From: Acidobacteriota bacterium | Lineage (GTDB): Bacteria; Acidobacteriota; Blastocatellia; Pyrinomonadales; Pyrinomonadaceae | Direction: 5' to 3' | Length of the DNA stretch: 14,205 nucleotides | NCBI GenBank assembly: GCA_020199975.1 | Contig: JAIVJP010000001.1 | Location: 1 to 14,205 of the forward strand | Part shown: piece by piece, positions 1 to 7,143 of the stretch | How positions within the stretch are numbered: position 1 is the first letter of the stretch | Layout of the letters: each line of letters starts with the position of its first letter | Translations under genes and position numbers: made by a program | Notes under the pieces: generated by a model | Seen by the model: only the letters and a program-made list of their open reading frames with translations | Database searches by the model: none | Told to the model about the DNA's origin: nothing

Positions 1-1364
1 TTCCGCACCTTCGAAACCGGTATGTCCATCTTCTTGGCGATCTCTTCGCTGGTGGGCTCGCGACCCAGCTCCTGAACGAGCGCGCGCGAGGTACGGATCA
101 GTTTGTTGATGGTTTCGATCATGTGCACGGGAATACGAATCGTCCGTGCCTGATCGGCAATTGCGCGGGTGATAGCCTGGCGAATCCACCAGGTCGCGTA
201 GGTAGAAAACTTGTAACCTCGCCGCCACTCAAACTTGTCCACCGCCTTCATCAGCCCGATATTGCCTTCCTGAATTAGATCCAGAAACTGCAACCCCCGA
301 TTAGTGTATTTCTTGGCGATTGAAACGACGAGCCGGAGGTTGGCCTCGACTAGTTCACGTTTAGCCTGCCCAGTCTGTTGCTCACCGATGACGATTGACT
401 GCAGCGAGCGCTTGATTTCAACCGGCCCGACGTGGTGATCCGCCTCGATTTGCAACAAGCGCTTTTTGGCCGCCGAAATCCGGCGCTTGAACTCTTTCTG
501 ATCGTCCGGCTTAATCCGTTTCTTGGTGAGCTTTTCGGTGTAGTTGGTTATTTCGCGCTCTGAGTCGCGAACTTCCTTCTGCACGGCGCGGATGGCATTG
601 ATCAAACGCTGTCGCGCGCGCTCGGTCATACTCAACCGTCCTATTTCCTGGGCGATCTCCAAACGAAGGCGCGCCACCTTGCGGCGGAGCCGCATCAACT
701 TCCTGCTCTTTTTCCCGCGGGTGATCTTTTGCTCAGCCCGGAGTTTCTCCCATTCTTTCAAGCCGTGCTTGTAAAGCTTGCGGATATTCTGGATGCCTTC
801 GATGGTCCAGTTGCGATACTCCTCCGCTTTGTCTTCATCTCCGGTCAGCTCAGCCTGCTCTGAAAAAAGCACGATCTCGCGAATGTTTGCAGTGCCGGCT
901 TCCAAGGCCTCGCCGATTCTGAGTAGCTCCTTGACGGCGAGCGGCGAACGCGCGATGGCTTTGTGTGTCTTCAGCTGCCCGCGCTCAATACGTTTTGCGA
1001 TGGCCACCTCGCCCTCACGCGTCAGCAGTGGTACCACGCCCATCTCGCGCAGATACAAACGAACAGGGTCGTTTGTTTTTTCGAGCGCGCCAGCGGAGAG
1101 ATCGAGCTCGATATCATCATCGAGTGATTCTTCGTCGTCGTCGGCCACAACGACGGCGGCCTGCTCGAGAAGTCTCTCGTCGGAATCCGCAACAGGAATA
1201 TTCGAGCCTTCGAGCTTCTGAAGCACGTCCTCGATGTCATCTGGTGAGACGACATTGTCCGGCAACTCGCGATTCAAATCATCGAAAGTCAAATACTTCT
1301 TGTCGCCACCCAACTCCAGCAGTCTTTCCATCACATCATCCCTATCTTTGTCCTCAATACTCAC
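1..1364 (-). CDS. rpoD: RNA polymerase primary sigma factor RpoD (3'-truncated by window edge)
   Basis: Housekeeping sigma-70 factor that directs RNA polymerase to most promoters. The reading frame enters from the right at GTG 1364-1362, just after an in-frame TAA, with GGAG about 10 nt upstream; an alternative start is ATG 1331-1329. Residues 9-58 match region 1.1 (YLTFDDLNRELP). The stretch around residue 100 (DPVRLYLREMG) is region 1.2, preceded by an acidic run (VADDDEESLDDD). A charged non-conserved segment follows, then regions 2.1-2.4 (EANLRLVVSIAKKYTNRG, FSTYATWWIRQAI) and the start of region 3 (LGREPTSEEIAKKM). About 454 residues are visible; the rest of region 3 and region 4 (-35 recognition) lie outside the window. 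It is last in a leftward mutS2-dnaG-rpoD cluster, about 130 nt after dnaG, and I see no clear promoter in that gap. Family assignment is secure; only the start is uncertain. Confidence 0.96.
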   Translation of the reverse strand, partial: MSIEDKDRDDVMERLLELGGDKKYLTFDDLNRELPDNVVSPDDIEDVLQKLEGSNIPVADSDERLLEQAAVVVADDDEESLDDDIELDLSAGALEKTNDPVRLYLREMGVVPLLTREGEVAIAKRIERGQLKTHKAIARSPLAVKELLRIGEALEAGTANIREIVLFSEQAELTGDEDKAEEYRNWTIEGIQNIRKLYKHGLKEWEKLRAEQKITRGKKSRKLMRLRRKVARLRLEIAQEIGRLSMTERARQRLINAIRAVQKEVRDSEREITNYTEKLTKKRIKPDDQKEFKRRISAAKKRLLQIEADHHVGPVEIKRSLQSIVIGEQQTGQAKRELVEANLRLVVSIAKKYTNRGLQFLDLIQEGNIGLMKAVDKFEWRRGYKFSTYATWWIRQAITRAIADQARTIRIPVHMIETINKLIRTSRALVQELGREPTSEEIAKKMDIPVSKVR

Positions 1365-1496
1365 TTCTTATCTGCTCCATAGAACTTTAGACTTGCGACT
1401 TCACGTGCGTCATCACACCTGCCATGTAGCCCTTTGTTAATCTACTTGAGAGAACGCTGGCACAATCGCAAAAATTGCAAATCCAAAATCGAAAAA

Positions 1497-3296
1497 TCAA
1501 ATACCTGTTTTCGCTGATTCCGTTCGTGGCAAAAGCGTGGTTTTTCGGCGAGTTAGATCAACCTGTTCGGCCGATAACTTTGCCATTTCTTCTTCATTGC
1601 CAGCGCGCTGTGCGTTCGCCACTTCAGCCTTCAATTCTTCAATGCGGCGGTCAATTCTCATGATCCTTAGGCTGTTCACGCACTTTTCAGCGGACACGTC
1701 TTCGTCCGTGGCGTGAATTGATTCATTACTGAAAAGCATCGGCAAAAGCCCAGGATCTTCACTTGTCTTCGCGCTTAGAACCTCATAATCGAATGCTTTG
1801 CCCTCACGTTCCATTTCAATTAGAGCCTTTAGAATTCCCGCTGTCGGAAGACCCTCGTAATCCTCCGATTCCAACCTTTGCAGAACATCTCGGCGTAGGT
1901 CCTCATCCCGTAAAATTAAATTGAGCAACCGCTTTTCTGTTGCCGTAGGTTCAACGTTAAGGATCTTGCCTGATCTGGGTGCCTCATTATTAGCCTTTAC
2001 CCTTCTGACTTTATGCCAATATTTCTCACGCTCCGTTGTCGGGACCTTAAACTCGTCCATGAGAATCGTGAGATACTCCGCTCTCTGGAATGAGTTCGGA
2101 GCAGCGCAGACGTACGGAAGCACCTCCTCAATCGCAGCGTCTTTGTCGCCTGGATGATTGCGGTTGCGATCCCGTACAGCCTGATCGATTACGAATTGTA
2201 TGTGGGGTTGTGCCTCGCCACGTCGCCGCTGATACTCGTTCACGCCCGATCTTCTGATGAATTCATCCGGATCGGCGTTGTCCGGGAGAACCAGAACCTT
2301 GACCTCAAGATCTTCTGCCAAAAGGGTTTCGATTGCTTTTTTTGCTGCCTGCACGCCTGCTCGGTCACCATCATAGTTGACTACCACCTTACGCGCAAAC
2401 CGAGCCAACAGTTTCACTTGGTCCCGTGTAAGCGCCGTGCCCAGACTGGCAACGACGTTACGAACGCCAAACTGGTAAGGAATAATCAGGTCGAGGAAAC
2501 CTTCAACCAGAATCGCATAGCCCTGCCGGCGGATTTCATCCCGCGTCAGGTTTAAACCAAAAAGGTTCCGTCCCTTCACATAAACGGCGGTCTCGGGCGA
2601 ATTTATATACTTCGCGGCGTCGTCCTTCAGTGTGCGGCCCCCAAAAGCTATCGGTCGCCCGTGGATGTCCATGACCGGAACCATCAGTCGCCCACGAAAG
2701 CGATCATATGAGCCGCCTTCTTCTTTCTTAACTACCAGGCCGCTGCGCTCAATCTGGAGCTGACTCGCACCCTTTTGTCGGAGGTGCGATGAGAGCGCAT
2801 CCCAGCTATCGGGTGCATAACTCAGATGAAACGCTTTTCGCGTCTCATCGGTAATTTCTCTCTTCGCAAGATAGTCGCGTCCTATTCGAGACTCCTCGCC
2901 TCCTTGTTCAAGCTGCTGCTCCCACCACTCGAGCGCCCACTTGTTGAGCTCGATAACCTCATCTATCTCTTGTCGCCGTGCTTCGAAGCGGCTGTCGTCA
3001 CTCAACTTGGGCAGGGGCACGCCGCTCTTTTCAGCCACGATCTTGATCGCGTCAGGAAACGCGACCCTTTCGATCTCCATCACGAAATTGAAAACCGATC
3101 CGCCTTTGTGACAACCGAAGCAGTAGAAGATCTCTTTCGCCGGACTCACGGAGAAGGAAGGCGTCTTCTCCTTGTGAAACGGGCAACACGCCATCCAGTT
3201 AGCGCCTTTCTTCTTCAGGGTCACATAGTCCTGGACCACTCGCACAATGTCCGCCTGGCGTCTGAGATCATCAATGAATGTTTGGGGATACCGCAT
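1497..3296 (-). CDS. dnaG: DNA primase DnaG
   Basis: Synthesises the RNA primers that start Okazaki fragments, working with the replicative helicase at the fork. The 599-residue product has the full DnaG layout. The N-terminal CHC2 zinc-binding domain has C38, H41, C59 and C62 (CPFHKEKTPSF, YCFGCHKGG). The catalytic core includes the basic segment YDRFRGRLMVPVMD near 198-210. The Toprim domain has E265 (LVEGFLDL) and D309/D311 (YDGDRAG), the metal-binding acidic residues. The C-terminal helical region of about 170 residues fits the helicase-binding domain, which is always poorly conserved. The ATG start lies 7 nt after the mutS2 stop, so translation is probably coupled to mutS2; the upstream ribosome-binding site is weak. 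rpoD follows downstream, the classic primase-sigma pairing of the macromolecular synthesis operon. Confidence 0.97.
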   Translation of the reverse strand: MRYPQTFIDDLRRQADIVRVVQDYVTLKKKGANWMACCPFHKEKTPSFSVSPAKEIFYCFGCHKGGSVFNFVMEIERVAFPDAIKIVAEKSGVPLPKLSDDSRFEARRQEIDEVIELNKWALEWWEQQLEQGGEESRIGRDYLAKREITDETRKAFHLSYAPDSWDALSSHLRQKGASQLQIERSGLVVKKEEGGSYDRFRGRLMVPVMDIHGRPIAFGGRTLKDDAAKYINSPETAVYVKGRNLFGLNLTRDEIRRQGYAILVEGFLDLIIPYQFGVRNVVASLGTALTRDQVKLLARFARKVVVNYDGDRAGVQAAKKAIETLLAEDLEVKVLVLPDNADPDEFIRRSGVNEYQRRRGEAQPHIQFVIDQAVRDRNRNHPGDKDAAIEEVLPYVCAAPNSFQRAEYLTILMDEFKVPTTEREKYWHKVRRVKANNEAPRSGKILNVEPTATEKRLLNLILRDEDLRRDVLQRLESEDYEGLPTAGILKALIEMEREGKAFDYEVLSAKTSEDPGLLPMLFSNESIHATDEDVSAEKCVNSLRIMRIDRRIEELKAEVANAQRAGNEEEMAKLSAEQVDLTRRKTTLLPRTESAKTGI

Positions 3297-3303
3297 ACTC
3301 TGT

Positions 3304-5910
3304 CTATTGCCTGAGTTCCACTACAGTTGCACCGGAGCCACCCTGATCTTGCGGTGCGGCTGCGAAGCGGGCAACGTGTGGGTGATCTTTTAACAGCTCT
3401 GCAATCGCGCGACGGAGCGCTCCAGTGCCGTGGCCGTGAACGATGCGTAACTGGCTGAGACCACCGAGAGATGCGGCGTCGAGAAACTTATCGACTGCGT
3501 CCACCGCTTCATCCGCCCTCTGGCCGATAACGTTTAGCTCCGAGCGGGCGATGTGGTCCGGCGAACTGAACTGAAGGGCTGTGTTGCTCGTCGGGCGCAG
3601 CTTTGAAAAACGGCCCCCTTCGCGTTTGGCTGGTGTAGTTTCCTCCACCAGTTCGAGATTTTCCAACTTCTCTCGGAAACGCAGCGATTTTACTCGCACC
3701 TCAGCTTCGGCGCCTTTGACGCTGTCAACAATGCCGACCGAGCCAAACGAACTCAGTCGCACGCGATCGCCCACGGCGATATCTCGACCGGGTGCTGCAA
3801 CGTAGTGTGCATCCTCGGGCTCAGATAAGTTCTGACGCGAAGCTTTGACGGACGCAGCAGCAGCTTGACTACCGGTGAGGACCCGACCCTCGCGCACGAC
3901 CCGTACGGGGCGGAAACTCGTACTGGTCGAAGCCGCACTCGGTTCCGGGCCTCGCGAAGTGCTCGCGGCGCGCTGGGCTTCGCGTTTCAGTTCCGCCACA
4001 CGACGTTGGGTTTCTCGTTCGAGCTTTAGCCGTTCGGAGCGATCCTGGATAGTGGCCAGCAGCTCCCGAGATCGCCGTTCAAAATCGTGCACGATTTTCT
4101 CGAGCGCGGCTTGAAAAGAAGTTTGGCGCTGCCGTTCTTTTTTGACGGCTTCTTTCTCAAGCGAGGCAAACTTCTCCGCGACCGCGGCCCGCTCCTCCTC
4201 CAACGCCTGCCTCAATGTGGCGGCTTGCTCGAACTCGCCTTTAATGCGGCGCAGATACTCAGCGGCCTCACGTGAAGATTCATTCACGCTTGCAGAGGCG
4301 GCGCCTATTATTTCGTCTGAGATTCCGAAGCGTCGAGCGATTTCCAGACCGGAAGATGACCCGGAAACCCCGACGAGCAAGCGATAGGTTGGGTGCAAAG
4401 TCTTTTCGTCGAACTCCACGCTGGCGTTTAGCACTCCTTTATCATTTGCCGCGTACATCTTTAGGCCGCTGTAATGCGTTGTGGCCATAACCTGCGCTCG
4501 GCAGGTCTTGCGGAAGTGATCTACCACCGCAACTCCCAGCGCGGAGCCTTCCTCCGGATCGGTGCCCGTTCCCACTTCATCAAGCAAGACCAGGGCGGGG
4601 GACTGGCAGAGTTCGATCATGCGCGAGATGTTGGCCACATGCGATGTGAAAGTCGAAAGATTTGCGGCCAGCGACTGGTGGTCACCAATATCAGCCAGCA
4701 CTGAGGCAAAGAAGGGAACTTGCGCGCGGCGTGCGGGTACGGGCAACCCTGAGAGAGCCATTAGCGAAAGCAATCCAGCAGTCTTAAGCACGACCGTCTT
4801 GCCGCCAGCGTTGGCACCCGAGATGATCATGGAGTCGTGTTTGTCGTCGAGCGAAAACGAGACTGGCACCACTGCGCCGCCTGAAGCACGGAGGTTTTCT
4901 TCAAGTAGCGGGTGACGGGCTTCTGAAAACTCAAGGACTCTGGTGGACGACACTTCAGTCTGTGATGTTGTGCGTTCGAAAGGATTCGATGAAGCCGAAC
5001 TATCACGGACAGAAGGCTGTGCCGCCGTGCTCACCTCGGGAATTACGCAATTGAAATTCTGGTGAAAGACTGCTTTGGCGTTTATGAAGTCGAGCTCAGC
5101 AATGGCGTCGGCGGCCTTTTCGATTCCTGCCAACTGAAACCGCAGCTCCTCCGTTAGAGCGAAAAGGATACGGTAGATCTCCCGCTCTTCAGTTTCGCGC
5201 AGACTCTGCAATTCGTTGTTGGCATCAATCGTCTGGAGCGGCTCGACGAAAGCTGTGGCCCCCGACGACGAGAAGCCATGCGCGACACCCTTGATGTGTC
5301 CTCGATGATCAGCCTTGACTGGGATTACAAAGCGGTCGTTTCGGATTGTGACCAACTCATCCTGCACAGCCTCTTCCGATCTCCGCATCAAGTTTTCCAG
5401 CGAACGCGTGATGCTCGAACGAAGCCTTGCTATCTCGTGACGAATACGAGCCAGCTCGGGGCTGGCGCGGTCGTCCAGATCTCCGTTGAGTAAAATCTTG
5501 TTGGCGACGCGCGCAGTGATACTGTTCAACTCGCGAGGAAGACTTGCAACGATTTCTGCCAACACGGGCGACTGCTCGCGCTCGGCCATGATGGCTGCGC
5601 GGGCCGACATCGCCTGCTCGCAAAGCCGTGCCAATTCAAGAATCGTGATCGGTTCTAATGAAGCTCCTTCGACTCGCAGCCACGCAATAGCCTCTGCCGG
5701 CTCTTTCAGCTCGCTGAAGGACCACGTCGCGCCCCGCTTTCGTAATTGCACGCACTCGGCCGAAGCAGCCAGGGCTTTTTGGACTTCCTCCAACGCATCA
5801 AGCGGCATCAGAGCGTCGACGCGCGCACGACCCATTGACGTCTGCGCTCCGCGGAGAACGAGCGCCCGCAGTTGGTCAAACTCCAAAGTGTGGAAAGCTT
5901 GATCGTTCAT
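3304..5910 (-). CDS. mutS2: MutS2 family DNA-binding ATPase/endonuclease with C-terminal Smr domain
   Basis: MutS2 proteins act on branched DNA or stalled ribosomes rather than in classical mismatch repair; which role applies here cannot be read from sequence. The 868-residue product lacks the MutS mismatch-recognition domain. It starts with a core/clamp region (residues 1-290), then a Ser/Thr-rich low-complexity stretch at about 294-324. The ABC-type ATPase follows: Walker A SGANAGGKT near 364-372, Walker B VLLDEVG near 441-447, and the His switch in ATTHYSG. A long coiled coil (about 545-650), a flexible linker, a small beta domain (about 705-755) and an Smr domain (about 787-868) complete it. 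The Smr HGHGTGALR loop is intact, but the usual LDLRG motif reads LNVIG. It is the first gene of the leftward cluster with dnaG. The ATG has no strong ribosome-binding site, yet the N-terminus (FHTLEFDQL) fits the family and there is no in-frame start further upstream. Confidence 0.95.
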   Translation of the reverse strand: MNDQAFHTLEFDQLRALVLRGAQTSMGRARVDALMPLDALEEVQKALAASAECVQLRKRGATWSFSELKEPAEAIAWLRVEGASLEPITILELARLCEQAMSARAAIMAEREQSPVLAEIVASLPRELNSITARVANKILLNGDLDDRASPELARIRHEIARLRSSITRSLENLMRRSEEAVQDELVTIRNDRFVIPVKADHRGHIKGVAHGFSSSGATAFVEPLQTIDANNELQSLRETEEREIYRILFALTEELRFQLAGIEKAADAIAELDFINAKAVFHQNFNCVIPEVSTAAQPSVRDSSASSNPFERTTSQTEVSSTRVLEFSEARHPLLEENLRASGGAVVPVSFSLDDKHDSMIISGANAGGKTVVLKTAGLLSLMALSGLPVPARRAQVPFFASVLADIGDHQSLAANLSTFTSHVANISRMIELCQSPALVLLDEVGTGTDPEEGSALGVAVVDHFRKTCRAQVMATTHYSGLKMYAANDKGVLNASVEFDEKTLHPTYRLLVGVSGSSSGLEIARRFGISDEIIGAASASVNESSREAAEYLRRIKGEFEQAATLRQALEEERAAVAEKFASLEKEAVKKERQRQTSFQAALEKIVHDFERRSRELLATIQDRSERLKLERETQRRVAELKREAQRAASTSRGPEPSAASTSTSFRPVRVVREGRVLTGSQAAAASVKASRQNLSEPEDAHYVAAPGRDIAVGDRVRLSSFGSVGIVDSVKGAEAEVRVKSLRFREKLENLELVEETTPAKREGGRFSKLRPTSNTALQFSSPDHIARSELNVIGQRADEAVDAVDKFLDAASLGGLSQLRIVHGHGTGALRRAIAELLKDHPHVARFAAAPQDQGGSGATVVELRQ

Positions 5911-6003
5911 GTAACCAAAGGTGGTGAAGCCGACGAGGGCAAGTAAACAGGAGGTAATGCCGCTCTCAGACGCCCGAACCCTTCTCCTAAACGTTTACTT
6001 TTG

Positions 6004-6031
6004 ATTCTAACACCGGGGAGAGGTTTTCACA
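6004..6031 (-). promoter_or_regulatory. Candidate sigma-70 promoter for mutS2-dnaG(-rpoD)
   Basis: Read on the minus strand, TGTGAA (6031-6026) and TAGAAT (6009-6004) are separated by 16 nt. The -10 is good and the -35 weak. It would give a leader of roughly 85-90 nt before the mutS2 ATG. The palindrome TAAACGTTTA falls at the expected transcription start and could be an operator. This is based on motif match only. Confidence 0.35.
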
Positions 6032-6164
6032 CTGAGGCCGATTTGTTGGGTAGTGTCACATTCTCATAATCGCGCTGTTCCAGTCCGCATCCAGGACGAC
6101 AGCAGTAGCCCAGTACTTCAGATGCTTTAGCACTCAACCTTGAACTGACCCCAAGGTGAGGAAT

Positions 6165-6352
6165 ATTTGCCGGTTGGGAAGGTGGGCAAGCGCAGCGCGC
6201 CCCCGCTCCAGCGTAGCGTCTTTCGCTAGGCTACAAAACGGCTCGATTCTATGCTGACTCAGTCCGGCGTAGTCTTGAAAGACATTAAAGTTGTTGACGC
6301 TGCGCTGGAGCGGGGGCGCGCTGCGCTTTGCCCACCTTCCTAACCTGCAAAT
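6165..6352. repeat. Large imperfect inverted repeat (MITE-like or REP-doublet-like)
   Basis: The left arm 6165-6220 and right arm 6296-6352 are near-perfect reverse complements over about 56 nt. I count three mismatches and one single-base indel. The 75-nt centre (6221-6295) has no open frame. Each arm begins ATTTGC.GGTT.GGAAGG at its outer end and contains GCGCAGCGCGCCCCCGCTCC. As RNA or single-stranded DNA it would fold into a hairpin of more than 50 bp. I could not identify a clear target-site duplication at the outer edges. The structure fits a small non-autonomous mobile element or a paired extragenic palindrome. No transposase is in the window. Confidence 0.85.
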
Positions 6353-6430
6353 CTGCTAAGTTGGATTGTCGTTAGCGCGAGGGATCGGCAACGCACGTCT
6401 CCAAACGGTAAACGTTGGAATCAAGCCATT

Positions 6431-6460
6431 CTGGCAAGTACGGCCGTGGCGCGATAGAAT
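6431..6460 (+). promoter_or_regulatory. Candidate promoter of the AhpD-like gene
   Basis: CTGGCA (6431-6436) and TAGAAT (6455-6460) are separated by 18 nt and lie about 40 nt before the ATG at 6502. The match to the sigma-70 consensus is moderate. A ribosome-binding site AAAGGA (6488-6493) follows at proper spacing. Confidence 0.4.
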
Positions 6461-6501
6461 GACGGCTTCTATCATCGATACGAGCCGAAAGGATTGGTTC
6501 C

Positions 6502-6870
6502 ATGGATGAATTCGACCGTTACCGGGCGGAGATGAATGAGAAGTTACTGGATGGTAAACATCTGGGCATCAAACGGTTTTTTGCTCTCGACACGCAGGCG
6601 TATGAAGACGGAGCGCTCGACAAACGCACGAAGGAGTTGCTGGGCCTGGTGGCCTCAACTGTTCTACGCTGTGATGACTGCATCACTTACCACATCAAAC
6701 AGTGCGTCGATGCAGGAGTGAGTCGACCGCAGCTTCTTGACGCCTTTAATGTGGCACTTGTGGTTGGTGGTTCGATAACGATTCCCCATCTGCGCCGCGC
6801 AATCGACCGGCTCGACCAAGTTCTCGACAAACGGGGTGATGAGTCAGCACCCGCGCCCCAGCACGATTGA
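6502..6870 (+). CDS. Carboxymuconolactone decarboxylase family (AhpD-like) protein
   Basis: A 122-residue all-helical protein of the CMD/AhpD superfamily. The diagnostic redox motif is present: C57 and C60 in LRCDDCITYH, with H64 behind them. This CxxCxxxH arrangement is the thiol pair and proton relay of AhpD-type peroxidase-associated disulfide reductases, so a thiol-redox role is more likely than true decarboxylation, where the cysteines are not needed. The upstream acidic residue E45 (TKELLGL) also fits. The ATG start is supported by AAAGGA 8 nt upstream. It stands alone between two repeat elements, about 270 nt before an exported thioredoxin-like protein. No peroxiredoxin (AhpC) gene is adjacent, so the physiological partner is unknown. 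Family call is firm; substrate is not. Confidence 0.9.
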   Translation: MDEFDRYRAEMNEKLLDGKHLGIKRFFALDTQAYEDGALDKRTKELLGLVASTVLRCDDCITYHIKQCVDAGVSRPQLLDAFNVALVVGGSITIPHLRRAIDRLDQVLDKRGDESAPAPQHD

Positions 6871-6930
6871 TCGGCACTTCATGGACAGCGACGTGTTTGC
6901 CTAGAGATCGGTAATTCAAGGAAAGTCTCT

Positions 6931-6996
6931 GGGTTGGGAAGGATGGACTGGCGTCCCCAGCGGGGCTGCCCCGCTGGGGACCCCGCCTTTGCCCCC
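6931..6996. repeat. REP-like element with a perfect 13-bp hairpin
   Basis: The core is a perfect stem 6953-6965 / 6969-6981 (GTCCCCAGCGGGG and its complement) with a 3-nt CTG loop, extended by GGC/GCC pairs outside a small bulge. It opens with GGTTGGGAAGG (6932-6942) and ends with GCCCCCGCTCC (6981-6991 region), both of which also occur in the arms of the inverted repeat at 6165-6352. There is no T-run on either side, so it is not an obvious intrinsic terminator, though it may stall transcription after the AhpD-like gene. Confidence 0.7.
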
Positions 6997-7057
6997 GCTC
7001 CGCTTGAGGGGCATTCAACGAACGGAAGTAAACCGCCCTTCCGGACCATGAGGTTTT

Positions 7058-7087
7058 TTTACATTGAATGGTTCAGCGCGGAATGAT
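7058..7087 (+). promoter_or_regulatory. Weak candidate promoter of the thioredoxin-NHL gene
   Basis: TTTACA (7058-7063) and AATGAT (7082-7087) are 18 nt apart, with 5/6 and 4/6 matches to the consensus boxes. If used, transcription would begin near 7094, downstream of the longest possible reading-frame start at 7087, which favours the later start at 7144. Confidence 0.3.
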
Positions 7088-7143
7088 TGAAAACCAAATC
7101 AGCCTTGCAGTACGTAATTGCAATGAGCTCAGAGGAGGGCGGG

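Larger units (their letters stand above)
5911..6501. other. Divergent intergenic region between mutS2 and the AhpD-like gene
   Basis: About 590 nt without a convincing gene on either strand. From left to right it holds the mutS2 leader and a candidate leftward promoter, a 10-bp palindrome (TAAACGTTTA, 5988-5997), a small stem-loop at 6133-6160 (CTCAACCTTG against CAAGGTGAG, one bulged base), the large inverted repeat at 6165-6352, and a candidate rightward promoter just before the AhpD-like gene. The middle, about 6040-6130, shows nothing I can name. Confidence 0.7.

Noticed and set aside
778..1221. Serine-rich forward open frame inside rpoD
   Set aside because: It is antisense to a fully conserved rpoD frame and has low-complexity composition typical of a shadow frame.
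1440..1496. A/T-rich stretch between dnaG and rpoD considered as a terminator
   Set aside because: On the coding strand it is T-rich (GATTTTTCGATTTTGG, then GCAATTTTTGC) but has only a 4-bp AT-poor stem and no GC-rich hairpin, so I cannot support a terminator. It is simple-sequence-like spacer.
6221..6295. Small gene or toxin peptide in the centre of the large inverted repeat
   Set aside because: The 75-nt centre has no start codon with a ribosome-binding site and no frame of useful length.
6953..6981. 13-bp GC hairpin as intrinsic terminator of the AhpD-like gene
   Set aside because: No T-run follows on either strand, and the shared modules with the nearby inverted repeat fit a repeat element better.
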